Shown: positions 18,572 to 28,130 of the stretch, in pieces | Numbering within the stretch: position 1 is the first letter of the stretch | Layout of the letters: the number at the start of each line of letters is the position of its first letter | Assembly (NCBI RefSeq): GCF_001667185.1 | Contig: NZ_LZIC01000013.1 | Coordinates: 1-64,000 of the forward strand | Direction of reading: 5' to 3' | DNA: 64,000 bases | DNA from: Mycobacterium sp. 852002-50816_SCH5313054-b | Lineage (GTDB): Bacteria; Actinomycetota; Actinomycetes; Mycobacteriales; Mycobacteriaceae | Notes under the pieces: generated by a model | The model's database searches: none | What the model was told of the DNA's origin: nothing | Seen by the model: only the letters and a program-made list of their open reading frames with translations | Position numbers and translations under genes: made by a program

Positions 18572-19438
18572 ATGCGAACAGAACTGCCCGCCGAGCGGCT
18601 GCAGCGCCGGCTCGGCGCGGACCCGGCCGCCGACGGCGCGGACGAATCGGGCTCGGACCACGACGCCGCAGGCTTGGGCGAATCAGAAGACCAGAACTCG
18701 CTGCTGCCGCGGTGGCTGCCGGACGCCGTCGAGAGCCGCGGCTGGGTGGCCAAGATGCGCGCCGACCCCGGCCGCACGGGCGCGATCGCGTTGGCTATCG
18801 TGGCCGCGCTGGCCGTGCTGGTCACGGTGTTCACCCTGATGCGTGACCGGCCCGCGCCGGTGATGTCGGCCAAGCTGCCGCCGGTGGAGAAGGCCGGAAC
18901 GGCCGGCCCCCGATCCTCGGCGGCCCCGGGCGCCGGCCGGCCCGCCGATGGCGATCGACCGGTGGTGGTGAGCGTGGTGGGGCTGGTGCACGCTCCCGGG
19001 CTGGTCACCCTGGCGCCCGGCGCGCGCATCGCCGACGCGCTGCAGGCGGCGGGCGGCGCGGTGAACGGCGCCGACACCATCGGGTTGAACATGGCCCGCC
19101 CGGTCGGCGACGGTGAGCAGATCGTGGTCGGGCTCGCTCCCGCGCCGGGGCAGCCGGCCGCGCTCGGCAGCTCGGTGGCCTCCGGTACGTCCCCGGCGCC
19201 CGGGCCGCGGGGACCCGTTTCGGGGACGGCGAAGCCGAAGGCGGGCGAGGCGCTCGACCTCAACACGGCGACCGTCGAGCAGCTGGACGGGCTGCCCGGT
19301 GTGGGACCGGTCACCGCTGCCGCGATCGTGGCTTGGCGGCAGGCGAACGGCAAATTCACCAGCGTCGATCAGCTCGCCGACGTCGATGGCATCGGTCCGG
19401 CGCGGCTGGAGAAACTACGCCCGCTCGTCCGTGTCTGA
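18572..19438 (+). CDS. comEA: ComEA-type helix-hairpin-helix DNA-binding protein
   Basis: Membrane-anchored DNA-binding protein of 288 residues. A cytoplasmic acidic N-terminus precedes one membrane helix at about residues 69-90. A soluble-ligand-binding beta-grasp (SLBB) stretch follows around 130-185, and the C-terminus (about 222-288) is a ComEA helix-hairpin-helix with DLNTATVEQLDGLPGVGP and a second GIGPARLEKL. In competent bacteria ComEA holds incoming double-stranded DNA at the ComEC channel. comEC follows directly. No strong ribosome binding site precedes the ATG, so the start is somewhat uncertain. Natural transformation is not established for most mycobacteria. Confidence 0.9.
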   Translation: MRTELPAERLQRRLGADPAADGADESGSDHDAAGLGESEDQNSLLPRWLPDAVESRGWVAKMRADPGRTGAIALAIVAALAVLVTVFTLMRDRPAPVMSAKLPPVEKAGTAGPRSSAAPGAGRPADGDRPVVVSVVGLVHAPGLVTLAPGARIADALQAAGGAVNGADTIGLNMARPVGDGEQIVVGLAPAPGQPAALGSSVASGTSPAPGPRGPVSGTAKPKAGEALDLNTATVEQLDGLPGVGPVTAAAIVAWRQANGKFTSVDQLADVDGIGPARLEKLRPLVRV

Positions 19439-19443
19439 CGCCG

Positions 19444-21012
19444 GTGGGCCGGCCGGGCGGCGGCGGATCGGCCGACGCGCACGTCGACGTGCGGCTGGTG
19501 GCGCCCGCGCTCACCGGCTGGGTGGTGACCGCCGCCGGGATCTGGTGGCCGATCGGGCGGGTCTTGGCGGCCTGCTGCGTCGTGCTGGTCGTGGTGGGTG
19601 CGCTGGCCCGCTGCGCGGCGCGCGGGCCGGGCCGCCGGTGGCTACCGGCGGTTGGCGCCGGCCTGGTGGCGGCCGGTGTGGTGGGTGCGGGGTTTGGGTT
19701 GGCGATCGGGCTGCGTGCCGACGCGGTAGGTCGCCACCCGATCACCGCGGCGTTCGGCACGACCGCCCCGGTGACCGTCACCCCCAGCGAGACGGCGCTG
19801 GCGCTCGGCAGCGGACGGGTGATGTTCCGTGCCAACCTGCGGCGGCTGCGCGACGACGAGGTGTCCGGCCGAGTGGTGGTCTTCGCCCGGGCCTCGGACT
19901 TCGGCGACCTGATGGTGGGTCAACCGGTGCGGTTCACCGCGCGCGTCAACCGTCCGTCCCGCCGTGACCTGACGGTGGCGGTGCTCAACGCGTCCGGCCG
20001 GCCGACGCTGGGGACCGCCGGTGCGGTGCAGCGGGCCGCACACCACGTGCGCCGCCGGTTCGCCGCCGCCGCCCGCGACACGCTGCCCGCGGACCAGGCC
20101 GCGATGCTGCCCGCGCTGGTCCTCGGCGACACCGCGGCGATTACCGGCCAGACCAGCCGCGACTTCCGGGCGGCGGGCATGACGCACTTGACCGCCGTGT
20201 CGGGGGCCAACGTCACGATCGTGTGCGCGGCGGTGCTGTTCTCGGCCCGGTTGATCGGCCCGCGCGCCGCCGTCCTGCTCGCTGCCGTGGCGCTGGTGGC
20301 GTTCGTCATCGTCGTGCAGCCGACGGCGAGCGTCCTGCGCGCGGCGGTGATGGGCGCGATCGCGTTGGCCGGGATGCTGTCTTCGCGCCGGCGGCAAGCG
20401 ATTCCGGCGCTGTCGGCCACCGTGCTGATCTTGCTGGCGGTCGCTCCACAGCTGGCCGTCGACGTGGGCTTTGCGCTGTCGGTGCTGGCGACGGCCGCGT
20501 TGGTCGTCATCGCGCCCGCCTGGTCGCGGCGCCTGGTCGGCAGGGGCCGGCCCAAGCCGCTGGCGGACGCGCTCGCCGTCGCGTGCGCCGCGCACGTGGT
20601 GACCGCCCCGCTGGTCGCCGGGATCTCGGGCCGGGTCAGCCTGGTGGCCGCGGCGGCCAACCTCGCGGTGGCGCCCGTGATAGCGCCGATCACCGTGCTG
20701 GGCAGCGCGGCGACCGTCAGCTGCCTGCTGTGGCCCGCCGGTGCGCAGCTGTTGATCCGGTTCAGCGGGCCGGAACTGTGGTGGGTGTTGCACGTGGCGC
20801 GGTGGTCGGCCGGCGTGCCCGCGGCGACGGTACCCGTTCCGGCCGGTGTGCCCGGCGTGGCGGTGGTCGCCGCAGGCACGGCGTCGGCGTTGCTGTCGGC
20901 CGCGCTGCTGTGGCGGCGGCGCTGGTTTCGCCGGGCGCTCGGGCTCGCCGTGTCGGCGCTCGTCGTGTGCTGGCTGGCCTGGTCTGTGTCCGAGCTCGTC
21001 AGTCCCGCGTGA
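19444..21012 (+). CDS. comEC: ComEC/Rec2-type DNA uptake channel protein
   Basis: Polytopic membrane protein of about 522 residues. The competence domain is clear from THLTAVSGANVTIVCAAVLF, and many hydrophobic segments follow. The C-terminal metallo-beta-lactamase domain found in many ComEC proteins is absent, as in other mycobacteria. I chose GTG 19444, five bases after the comEA stop, because this gives the usual mycobacterial length; the frame is open further upstream, and neither start has a good ribosome binding site. The role by family is passage of single-stranded DNA across the membrane together with ComEA. Confidence 0.88.
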   Translation: MGRPGGGGSADAHVDVRLVAPALTGWVVTAAGIWWPIGRVLAACCVVLVVVGALARCAARGPGRRWLPAVGAGLVAAGVVGAGFGLAIGLRADAVGRHPITAAFGTTAPVTVTPSETALALGSGRVMFRANLRRLRDDEVSGRVVVFARASDFGDLMVGQPVRFTARVNRPSRRDLTVAVLNASGRPTLGTAGAVQRAAHHVRRRFAAAARDTLPADQAAMLPALVLGDTAAITGQTSRDFRAAGMTHLTAVSGANVTIVCAAVLFSARLIGPRAAVLLAAVALVAFVIVVQPTASVLRAAVMGAIALAGMLSSRRRQAIPALSATVLILLAVAPQLAVDVGFALSVLATAALVVIAPAWSRRLVGRGRPKPLADALAVACAAHVVTAPLVAGISGRVSLVAAAANLAVAPVIAPITVLGSAATVSCLLWPAGAQLLIRFSGPELWWVLHVARWSAGVPAATVPVPAGVPGVAVVAAGTASALLSAALLWRRRWFRRALGLAVSALVVCWLAWSVSELVSPA

Positions 21013-21024
21013 CACGATCGTGGG

Positions 21025-22005
21025 GTGAGCGAGGTTGCGCACCACCTGCACCTGGTGTTGGGGGACGAGGAGCTGCTGGTCGAGCGGGCGGTGGCCGACG
21101 TGTTGCGGTCGGCGCGCAAACGCGCCGGCAGCTCCGAGAACCCAGACGTTCCCGTGAGCCGGATGCGGGCCGGCGACGTCAGCACCTACGAACTCGCCGA
21201 ACTGCTGAGCCCGTCGCTGTTCGCCGACGAGCGCATCGTCGTGCTGGAGGCGGCCGGCGAAGCGGGCAAGGACGCGGCCGCGATGATCGCCGCGGCCGCC
21301 GCCGACGTGCCGACGGGCACGGTGCTGGTGGTGGTGCACTCCGGCGGCGGGCGGGCCAAGGCGCTGGCCGGCCAGCTGCAGACGCTGGGCGCCGAGGTCC
21401 ATCCGTGCGCGCGCATCAGCAAGCTCAGCGAGCGCATCGACTTCATCCGCAAGGAATTCCGTGAGCTGCGCGTCAAGGTCGACGAGGAGACCGTGACCGC
21501 CCTGCTGGACGCCGTCGGCTCCGACGTGCGCGAGCTGGCGGCCGCGTGTTCACAGCTGGTCGCCGACACCGCCGGCGATGTCGATGCCGCCGCGGTGCGG
21601 CGCTACCACAGCGGCAAGGCGGAGGTGAAGGGCTTCGACATCGCCGACAAGGCGGTGACCGGCGACGTCGCGGGAGCCACCGAGGCGCTGCGGTGGGCGA
21701 TGCTGCGCGGCGAACCGCTGGTGGTGCTGGCCGACGCGCTGGCCGAGGCCGTGCACAGCATCGGCCGGGTGGGCCCGCTGTCCGGCGACCCGTATCGCCT
21801 GGCGGCGCAACTGGGGATGCCGCCATGGCGGGTGCAGAAGGCCCAAAAACAGGCCCGGCGCTGGTCGCGCGACACCGTGGCCACCGCGATGAGAGTCGTG
21901 GCGGAGCTCAACGCCAACGTCAAGGGAGCCGTCGCCGACGCGGACTACGCGCTGGAATCCGCCGTCAGGCAGGTTGCCGAATTGGTGGCCGACCGGGGCC
22001 GCTGA
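21025..22005 (+). CDS. holA: DNA polymerase III delta subunit
   Basis: Clamp-loader delta subunit of 326 residues. It opens the sliding clamp and loads it onto primed DNA within the pol III holoenzyme. Recognised from [19 protein letters not shown] at the N-terminus, the conserved [11 protein letters not shown] stretch in the middle and the C-terminal lid region, and from its standard place after comEC. The start is a GTG twelve bases after the comEC stop, so comEA-comEC-holA probably form one transcript. It converges on rpsT with 16 bp between the stops. Confidence 0.92.
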   Translation: MSEVAHHLHLVLGDEELLVERAVADVLRSARKRAGSSENPDVPVSRMRAGDVSTYELAELLSPSLFADERIVVLEAAGEAGKDAAAMIAAAAADVPTGTVLVVVHSGGGRAKALAGQLQTLGAEVHPCARISKLSERIDFIRKEFRELRVKVDEETVTALLDAVGSDVRELAAACSQLVADTAGDVDAAAVRRYHSGKAEVKGFDIADKAVTGDVAGATEALRWAMLRGEPLVVLADALAEAVHSIGRVGPLSGDPYRLAAQLGMPPWRVQKAQKQARRWSRDTVATAMRVVAELNANVKGAVADADYALESAVRQVAELVADRGR

Positions 22006-22021
22006 AGGGCCGGGTGGCGGC

Positions 22022-22282
22022 TCAGATCTTGTTGAGGGCCCGCGCCAGCGCCGACTTCTTGTTGGCGGCCTGGTTCTTGTGGATGACGCCCTTGCTGGCC
22101 GCCTTGTCCAGCTTGCGGTTGGTCGACACCAGCAGCTCGGCGGCCTTCTCCTTGTCGCCGGAGTGGGCGGCCTCGCGGAACGAGCGCACGGCGGTGCGCA
22201 GCGAGGACTTGACCGCCTTGTTGCGCACGCGGGCGCTCTCGTTCGTCTTGATACGCTTCTGCTGCGACTTGATGTTGGCCAC
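22022..22282 (-). CDS. rpsT: 30S ribosomal protein S20
   Basis: Small basic ribosomal protein of 86 residues that binds 16S rRNA early in assembly of the 30S subunit. The N-terminus ([20 protein letters not shown]) and the Lys/Arg-rich helices are typical. The start codon is GTG (22282), preceded by GAAGGA eight bases upstream. It is transcribed alone, convergent with holA, from a promoter that can be read about 70-100 bp upstream. Confidence 0.97.
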   Translation of the reverse strand: MANIKSQQKRIKTNESARVRNKAVKSSLRTAVRSFREAAHSGDKEKAAELLVSTNRKLDKAASKGVIHKNQAANKKSALARALNKI

Positions 22283-22347
22283 GCGTCAGTTCCTTCTTCA
22301 AGATCGGTGTTTTGCGCCGGGCGCCCCACACCCGATCGCGACTGCCC

Positions 22348-22377
22348 AGGTTAGCAGTCGGTTACGTTTTCTCCCAA
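22348..22377 (-). promoter_or_regulatory. rpsT promoter candidate
   Basis: On the minus strand TTGGGA (22377-22372) and TAACCT (22353-22348) are separated by 18 bp, a good match to the housekeeping sigma-factor pattern with the mycobacterial TANNNT -10. Transcription would start near 22340 and leave a leader of about 58 nt before the rpsT GTG. Confidence 0.5.
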
Positions 22378-22428
22378 AAGGGGAAACCGTGGCCTGCCAG
22401 AACGTCGATTTGAGGCAGCATCTCTAAA

Positions 22429-24105
22429 GTGAGTCTTCCGAGCCAGCTTGAGGACACCAGGCGGGGCGCTGCGGGGCGCCCGGACGCGCGCGCCGAGCGC
22501 ATCTTCGGCGGCTACAACGAATCGGACGCCTACTCGATGGCTTTCGACGAGATGTTCGATGCCCAGGGCACCGTGCGCGGCCCGTACAAGGGGATCTACG
22601 CCGAGCTCGCGCCCTCCGACGCCTCCGAGCTGAAGGCCCGCGCCGAGGCGCTGGGCCGCGCCTTCATCGACCAGGGCATCACGTTTTCGCTGTCGGGCCA
22701 GGAGCGGCCGTTCCCGCTCGACCTGGTGCCACGGGTGATCTCGGCCGCCGAGTGGAGCCGCTTGGAGCGCGGCATCACCCAGCGCGTCAAGGCCCTCGAG
22801 ATGTATCTCGACGACATCTACGGCGATCAGGAAATCCTGAACGACGACATCATCCCGCGCAGCCTGATCACCTCCTGCGAGCATTTCCACCGGCAGGCCT
22901 TCGGCATCGTCCCGCCCAACGGCGTCCGCATCCACGTCGCGGGCATCGACCTGATCCGCGACGAAAAAGGCAACTTCCGCGTCCTCGAGGACAATCTGCG
23001 CTCACCGTCGGGCGTGTCGTACGTCATGGAGAACCGGCGCACCATGGCGCGGGTCTTCCCCAACCTGTTCGCCACCCACCGGGTGCGCGCCGTCGACGAT
23101 TACTCGTCGCACCTGCTGCGCGCGCTGCGCAACTCCGCGGCCACCAATGAGGCCGATCCCACCGTCGTCGTGCTGACTCCCGGCGTGGCGAACTCGGCCT
23201 ATTTCGAGCATTCGCTGCTGGCGCGGCAGATGGGGGTCGAGCTCGTCGAGGGTCGCGACCTGTTCTGCCGCGACAACCAGGTGTACATGCGCACCACCGA
23301 GGGCGAGCGCCAGGTCGACGTCATCTACCGGCGCATCGACGACGCCTTCCTCGACCCGCTGCAGTTCCGCGCCGACTCCGTGCTGGGGGTGGCCGGCCTG
23401 GTCAACGCCGCCCGCGCCGGCAACGTCGTCATCTCCAGCGCGATCGGCAACGGCGTGGGCGACGACAAGCTCGTCTACACCTATGTGCCGACGATGATCG
23501 AGTACTACCTCGGCGAGAAACCGCTGCTGGCCAACGTGGAGACCTACCGGTGCTGGCTCGACGACGAACGCGAAGAGGTGCTGGACCGGATCGACGAGCT
23601 GGTGCTCAAGCCGGTGGAGGGCTCCGGCGGTTACGGCATCGTGTTCGGCCCGGAGGCCTCCGACAAGGAGCTGGCCACCGTCGCCAAGAAGGTCCGCGAC
23701 GATCCGCGCAGCTGGATCGCGCAGCCGATGATGGAGCTGTCGACCGTGCCGACGCAGGTCGGGAGCACGCTGGCGCCCCGCTACGTCGACCTGCGGCCGT
23801 TCGCGGTCAACGACGGCAACGACGTGTGGGTGCTACCCGGCGGACTGACCCGGGTGGCCCTGGTCGAGGGCTCGCGGGTGGTCAACTCCAGCCAGGGCGG
23901 GGGATCGAAGGACACCTGGGTGCTGGCGCCGCGCGCCGCGTCCGGCGCGCGGGAGCTGGGCGCCGCCGAGGTCGTCCGGTCGTTGCCCAAGTCGATCCCC
24001 GACCAGGTGCTCGACGGTGCGCCACGGCTACAGCAGCAGCAGCCGCAGCCGACGGAGATTCCCGACGAGCAGCCCCAGCAGCAACAACAACAGAGGATGC
24101 GCTGA
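22429..24105 (+). CDS. Circularly permuted ATP-grasp amidoligase-like protein
   Basis: Protein of 558 residues with the circularly permuted ATP-grasp fold (DUF404/DUF407 family, homologous to Rv2411c as I recall). The family signature is in GIDLIRDEKGNFRVLEDNLR and the nucleotide-binding KPVEGSGGYGIVFGPEAS. It should ligate a carboxylate to an amine using ATP, but no substrate is known. The last 25 residues form a glutamine/proline-rich tail, unusual for the family. The start is GTG 22429, with only a distant GAGG; a later start cannot be excluded. Its stop overlaps the next start (TGATG), and the next two genes are coupled in the same way, so the three products very likely act together. Confidence 0.9.
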   Translation: MSLPSQLEDTRRGAAGRPDARAERIFGGYNESDAYSMAFDEMFDAQGTVRGPYKGIYAELAPSDASELKARAEALGRAFIDQGITFSLSGQERPFPLDLVPRVISAAEWSRLERGITQRVKALEMYLDDIYGDQEILNDDIIPRSLITSCEHFHRQAFGIVPPNGVRIHVAGIDLIRDEKGNFRVLEDNLRSPSGVSYVMENRRTMARVFPNLFATHRVRAVDDYSSHLLRALRNSAATNEADPTVVVLTPGVANSAYFEHSLLARQMGVELVEGRDLFCRDNQVYMRTTEGERQVDVIYRRIDDAFLDPLQFRADSVLGVAGLVNAARAGNVVISSAIGNGVGDDKLVYTYVPTMIEYYLGEKPLLANVETYRCWLDDEREEVLDRIDELVLKPVEGSGGYGIVFGPEASDKELATVAKKVRDDPRSWIAQPMMELSTVPTQVGSTLAPRYVDLRPFAVNDGNDVWVLPGGLTRVALVEGSRVVNSSQGGGSKDTWVLAPRAASGARELGAAEVVRSLPKSIPDQVLDGAPRLQQQQPQPTEIPDEQPQQQQQQRMR

Positions 24106-25082
24106 TGCTGGCCCGCAACGCCGAGGCGCTCTACTGGATCGGTCGCTACGTCGAGCGGGCCGACGACACCGCCCGGATCCTGGATGTGGCGCTGCACCAA
24201 CTGCTCGAGGATTCCAGCGTCGACCCGGACCAGGCGTCCCGGCTGCTGTTGCGGGTGCTGGGCATCGACCCACCGGATCACGACCTGGATGTCTGGTCGC
24301 TGACCGACCTGGTGGCCTTCAGCACCAACGCCTCGAGCGGCTGTTCGATCGTCGACGCCATCACGGCGGCGCGGGAGAACGCGAAGTCCGCCCGCGAGGT
24401 GACGTCCATCGAGATCTGGGAATGCCTCAACACCACCTACCATGCGCTTGCCGAACGCGAGCGCGCCGCCAAACGCCTTGGGCCACATGAATTTCTGTCG
24501 TTCATCGAGGGTCGGGCGGCGATGTTCGCCGGTCTGGCCGATTCGACGCTGTCGCGCGACGACGGATACCGCTTCCTGCTGCTGGGCCGCGCGATCGAGC
24601 GGGTCGACATGACGGTGCGCCTGCTGCTGTCGCGGGTCGGGGACAGCGCGTCGTCCCCGGCGTGGGTGACGCTGTTGCGCTCGGCGGGCGCGCACGACAC
24701 CTACCTGCGCACCTACCGCGGCGTGCTGGACGCCGGCCGGGTGGTCGAGTTCATGTTGTTGGACCGCCTGTTTCCGCGCTCGGTGTTCTACTCGCTGCGG
24801 CTGGCCGAACACAATCTCGAAGAGCTGCTGCACAATCCGCAGAGCCGCATCGGCTCCACCGCCGAGGCGCAGCGCCTGCTCGGGAAGGCGCGCAGCGAAC
24901 TGGAATTCGTGCAACCCGGCGTGCTGCTCGAGTCGCTGGAGAGCCGCCTGGCCGGCCTGCAGCGGACCTGTAGCGATGTCGGAGAGGCGTTGTCGCTGCA
25001 GTACTTTCACGTCACCCCATGGGTGGCATGGTCGGACGCCGGCCAGCGCGCCCGGCTGGTCGCCCGGCAGGGCGAACCCTGA
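24105..25082 (+). CDS. Alpha-E domain protein
   Basis: All-helical alpha-E family protein of 325 residues (Rv2410c-like). The opening MLARNAEALYWIGRYVERA is the family's hallmark, and the second repeat contains FLLLGRAIERVDMTVRLLLS. It has no known catalytic site. Members are almost always encoded between a permuted ATP-grasp ligase and a transglutaminase-like protease, as here, and are thought to be partners in the same pathway. Start and stop overlap both neighbours by one base (TGATG), which implies translational coupling. Confidence 0.9.
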   Translation: MLARNAEALYWIGRYVERADDTARILDVALHQLLEDSSVDPDQASRLLLRVLGIDPPDHDLDVWSLTDLVAFSTNASSGCSIVDAITAARENAKSAREVTSIEIWECLNTTYHALAERERAAKRLGPHEFLSFIEGRAAMFAGLADSTLSRDDGYRFLLLGRAIERVDMTVRLLLSRVGDSASSPAWVTLLRSAGAHDTYLRTYRGVLDAGRVVEFMLLDRLFPRSVFYSLRLAEHNLEELLHNPQSRIGSTAEAQRLLGKARSELEFVQPGVLLESLESRLAGLQRTCSDVGEALSLQYFHVTPWVAWSDAGQRARLVARQGEP

Positions 25083-25921
25083 TGTGGCGGCTGCGGGTGG
25101 TGCACACCACCGGCTACGCCTACCAGTCGCCGGTCACCGCCTCGTACAACGAAGCCCGCCTGACCCCGCGCTCGGACACCCGCCAAAACGTCATCCTCAA
25201 CCGGATCGAGACCATCCCCGCGACGCGCTCCCACCGCTACATCGACTATTGGGGCACCGCCGTCACGGCGTTCGACCTGCATGCGCCGCACACCGATCTC
25301 ACGGTGACGTCCTCCTCGGTCGTCGAGACCGAGCGGGGGGAGCCGGCGCTGGCGGAGGTCAGCTGGAGCGATCTGCACTCCGCGGCCGTGATCGATCGCT
25401 TCGACGAACTGCTGCGCCCCACGGCGCACACCCCGACGAGCAAACGCGCCGCGTCCATGGCCAAGAAACTCGCCAAGTCCTACGACCCCGCCGAGGCCGT
25501 CGTCGCGGCGGGCAAGTGGGTCCGTGACGAGCTGGACTACCTGCCCGGGACCACCGGCGTGCACACCTCGGGGGCGGACGCGCTGAACGAGGGCAAGGGT
25601 GTGTGCCAGGACTTCGTGCACCTGACGCTGATGGTATTGCGCGGCATGGGAATTCCCGGGCGCTACGTGTCCGGCTACCTGCACCCCAAACGCAACGCGG
25701 TCGTCGGGGACACCGTGGAAGGACGGAGCCACGCCTGGGTCCAGGCCTGGACCGGTGGCTGGTGGAATTTCGACCCCACCAACGACACCGAGATCACCGA
25801 GCAGTACGTCAGCGTGGGCGCCGGGCGCGACTACACCGACGTCTCCCCGCTCAGGGGGATCTACTCCGGGGAAGGCGCGACGGATCTCGACGTGATCGTG
25901 GAGGTCACCCGGCTGGCCTAG
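25082..25921 (+). CDS. Transglutaminase-like cysteine peptidase
   Basis: Transglutaminase-core protein of 279 residues (Rv2409c-like). An N-terminal beta region (MWRLRVVHTTGYAYQSPVTASYNEARL) precedes the catalytic core. The triad is visible as C175 in GVCQDFVHL, H217 in RSHAWVQAW and D231 in WNFDPTND. No signal peptide is present, so it acts in the cytoplasm. Proteins of this type usually hydrolyse or form peptide or isopeptide bonds. With the ATP-grasp ligase it suggests a make-and-break system for an unknown peptide linkage. The start ATG overlaps the preceding stop. Confidence 0.9.
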   Translation: MWRLRVVHTTGYAYQSPVTASYNEARLTPRSDTRQNVILNRIETIPATRSHRYIDYWGTAVTAFDLHAPHTDLTVTSSSVVETERGEPALAEVSWSDLHSAAVIDRFDELLRPTAHTPTSKRAASMAKKLAKSYDPAEAVVAAGKWVRDELDYLPGTTGVHTSGADALNEGKGVCQDFVHLTLMVLRGMGIPGRYVSGYLHPKRNAVVGDTVEGRSHAWVQAWTGGWWNFDPTNDTEITEQYVSVGAGRDYTDVSPLRGIYSGEGATDLDVIVEVTRLA

Positions 25922-25953
25922 CCGCCCGCGAATTCGGGAATATCGTTGCGGGC

Positions 25954-26619
25954 ATGGCCGATCCACGGCGCGCCGGGCCGTCGTTGACGTTGCTCGCCAT
26001 GCTGTGCCTGGGATTGCTGTTCGCGGGGATCGCCGTCGGGGTCGCCATGGGCGGTGTGCCGCCGTTGCCGTACGGGCCGGCGGGAGACGTCGTCGCCTAC
26101 GTCCGCGCGCAACCCGTCGCGGTGCACGTCATGGCCGCGGCCACGTTCGCATCGTCGGTGCCGCTGGCTCTCTACGCGGCGGCGGCCGGTGCCCGGTTGC
26201 GGCGGCTCGGCGTCGCCGCGCCGACGGCCGCGGTCGCCGCGACGGGCGGCGTTCTGGCCGCCGGCTCGCTGGGCCTGACCGGGTTGTTGGCCTGGCCGCT
26301 GTCGCGGCCGGACATCAGCGCCGACGCCGCGCTGGTGCGCGCCCTGTACTTCCTGGTCTTTCTGGTCGGCGGCCCGGGGCACATCGTGGCCCTGGGGCTG
26401 CTGGTGGCGGGCATCGCGGCGCCGAGCCTCGCGATGGGCCTGACGCCGCGGCCGGTGGCCTGGGTCGGCATGGCGACGGCCGCACTCGCCGAATCGGCGG
26501 CGTTGGTGTTGGCGTGGCCGCAGTGTGGGCCGATCCTGCCGATCGCGCGCGTTTCGGCGTTGGTGTGGCTGGTGGTGGGCGGCGCGCTATTGCCGCGCGG
26601 TGACCTCGACCCGAAGTAG
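25954..26619 (+). CDS. Hypothetical multi-pass membrane protein
   Basis: Predicted membrane protein of 221 residues with about six hydrophobic segments, the first near residues 10-34 ([20 protein letters not shown]). I recognise no functional motif. It starts 33 bp after the transglutaminase stop and may be a distal member of that operon, though no ribosome binding site stands out. Its 3' end overlaps the 3' end of the convergent beta-lactamase-fold gene by 33 bp. M. tuberculosis carries a PE gene (PE24) in roughly this place as I recall, so the position differs between species. Confidence 0.7.
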   Translation: MADPRRAGPSLTLLAMLCLGLLFAGIAVGVAMGGVPPLPYGPAGDVVAYVRAQPVAVHVMAAATFASSVPLALYAAAAGARLRRLGVAAPTAAVAATGGVLAAGSLGLTGLLAWPLSRPDISADAALVRALYFLVFLVGGPGHIVALGLLVAGIAAPSLAMGLTPRPVAWVGMATAALAESAALVLAWPQCGPILPIARVSALVWLVVGGALLPRGDLDPK

Positions 26620-27429
26620 GTCGTCGCCCAGCTCGATGCGCCCGCCGAATTCGGAGGCAGCCAGCGCGCGCCACTGTTCCTCCTGCCCGGGCACCAGCGC
26701 CGGCACGTAATGCGTCATCACCAGGGTGCCCACGCCCGCCCGGGCCGCCGTCGCCGCGGCCTCCTGCACCGACGAGTGGTAATCGCAGATGTCCTGCAGC
26801 CGCTGCTGCGGGATGTTGACGACGATGTCCTTGCGGATCACGGTGTGCACCAAGGCGTCGGCGCCGCGGGCCAATTCGTCCAGGCCGGCGCACGGCACGG
26901 TGTCCCCGGCCAGCACCACCGACGCGCCATCGGAGTCGATGCGGAAGCCGATGGTCGGCGCCACCGGCCGGTGATCGGTCGGCGCCACCCGGATCGACAC
27001 CCCGTCGCGGTCCCACACCGGGCCCTCGGTGTATTCGTGCACCTCGACCGCGGGCGGATCGTTGAGATCGGCGTGGTGGGCGATCCGGTAGCCGATGTCA
27101 TGGCCGAACGCCTTCAACGTCGCCTCCACCGTCTCCGCGGTGCCGGGCGGCCCGATGATCGGCAGCGGCGCCGGGTTGGGCGCGAAAGTGGTGATCCACC
27201 GGGTGATGAGCAGGTCGCCGAGCTCGCCGATGTGGTCGCTGTGCAGGTGGGTGAGCAGCAGCGCGGACAATCCGGCGGCGCCCACGCCCACCGCGGCCGC
27301 CCGCTGCAGCACCCCCCGCCCGCAATCCACCAGGAACACCTGCCCGGCGGCCCGGACCAGCGTCGACGGCCCGGCGCGGTTGGGGTCGGGGATCGGGCTA
27401 CCTGTTCCCAGCAAAGTGATCTCGATCAT
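26587..27429 (-). CDS. Metallo-beta-lactamase-fold hydrolase (RNase Z-like)
   Basis: Metal-dependent hydrolase of 280 residues related to Rv2407 and to RNase Z / arylsulfatase-type enzymes. The zinc-binding [10 protein letters not shown] motif and the opening [20 protein letters not shown] are clear, and further metal ligands are likely in VLAGDTVPC and MTHYVPA. RNase Z matures tRNA 3' ends; this branch may act on RNA or on small phosphodiesters. It is transcribed alone from the minus strand, divergent from the CBS gene. Confidence 0.88.
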   Translation of the reverse strand: MIEITLLGTGSPIPDPNRAGPSTLVRAAGQVFLVDCGRGVLQRAAAVGVGAAGLSALLLTHLHSDHIGELGDLLITRWITTFAPNPAPLPIIGPPGTAETVEATLKAFGHDIGYRIAHHADLNDPPAVEVHEYTEGPVWDRDGVSIRVAPTDHRPVAPTIGFRIDSDGASVVLAGDTVPCAGLDELARGADALVHTVIRKDIVVNIPQQRLQDICDYHSSVQEAAATAARAGVGTLVMTHYVPALVPGQEEQWRALAASEFGGRIELGDDLLRVEVTARQ

Positions 27430-27563
27430 CGTCCTATCCTCGCAAGCCGCGAAGGGGCGCAGTGGCGTTTGACCGATCCGGGTTTGGGCCGGGAAATCCG
27501 AGGGTATGGGTGCGTCCGGTTCCGGTGCTCGTGGTGGCTTTCCCGGCGCGTGAGTTAGCCGTA

Positions 27564-27569
27564 GCCTGG
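27564..27569 (+). promoter_or_regulatory. Candidate -10 hexamer for the CBS gene
   Basis: TAGCCT fits the mycobacterial TANNNT -10 pattern and would start a transcript near 27577, giving a leader of about 25 nt that contains the GGAGG ribosome binding site. No clear -35 is visible. Confidence 0.35.
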
Positions 27570-27601
27570 TGTGCAGCGGATCACAACCGGCTGGAGGCCT
27601 G

Positions 27602-28030
27602 ATGCGGATTGCGGACGTCTTGCGGAACAAGGGCGCGGCGGTGGTGACGATCAACCCGGAGGCCACGGTCAAGGAGTTGCTCGCCGGCCTCGCCGAGCAA
27701 AACATCGGTGCCATGGTGGTGGTCGGCGACGACGGCGTCGTCGGCATCGTCTCGGAGCGCGACGTCGTGCGCCAACTGCACACGCACGGAGCCAGTGTGC
27801 TGTCCCGGCCGATCTCGAAGATCATGACCGCCAACGTCGCCACCTGCACAAAATCCGACACGGTCGACTCGTTGAGCGTGCTGATGACGAAGAACCGGGT
27901 GCGCCACGTGCCGGTGCTGGACGGCAAGAAGCTGATCGGCATCGTGAGCATCGGTGACGTGGTGAAGACCCGGATGGAAGAGCTCGAGGCCGAGCAGCAG
28001 CAGCTGCAGTCCTACATCACCCAGGGCTGA
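27602..28030 (+). CDS. CBS-domain protein
   Basis: Small cytoplasmic protein of 142 residues made of a tandem CBS pair (Bateman module) and nothing else, homologous to Rv2406c. The two motifs are [20 protein letters not shown] and [20 protein letters not shown]. Such modules bind adenine nucleotides and report energy or nucleotide state to a partner. The ATG follows GGAGG with a four-base spacing. The acidic C-terminal helix ([17 protein letters not shown]) may mediate oligomerisation. No partner gene is obvious. Confidence 0.9.
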   Translation: MRIADVLRNKGAAVVTINPEATVKELLAGLAEQNIGAMVVVGDDGVVGIVSERDVVRQLHTHGASVLSRPISKIMTANVATCTKSDTVDSLSVLMTKNRVRHVPVLDGKKLIGIVSIGDVVKTRMEELEAEQQQLQSYITQG

Positions 28031-28130
28031 TCAACCGCGGGGCTGGTTGCCCGCCTCTTCGCCGAACGTGCGCTCAGGGCGAAAATTCTGCCGTTTTCTC
28101 GCCGTGGTTACACGCTCGGCGAGGCGCTGG

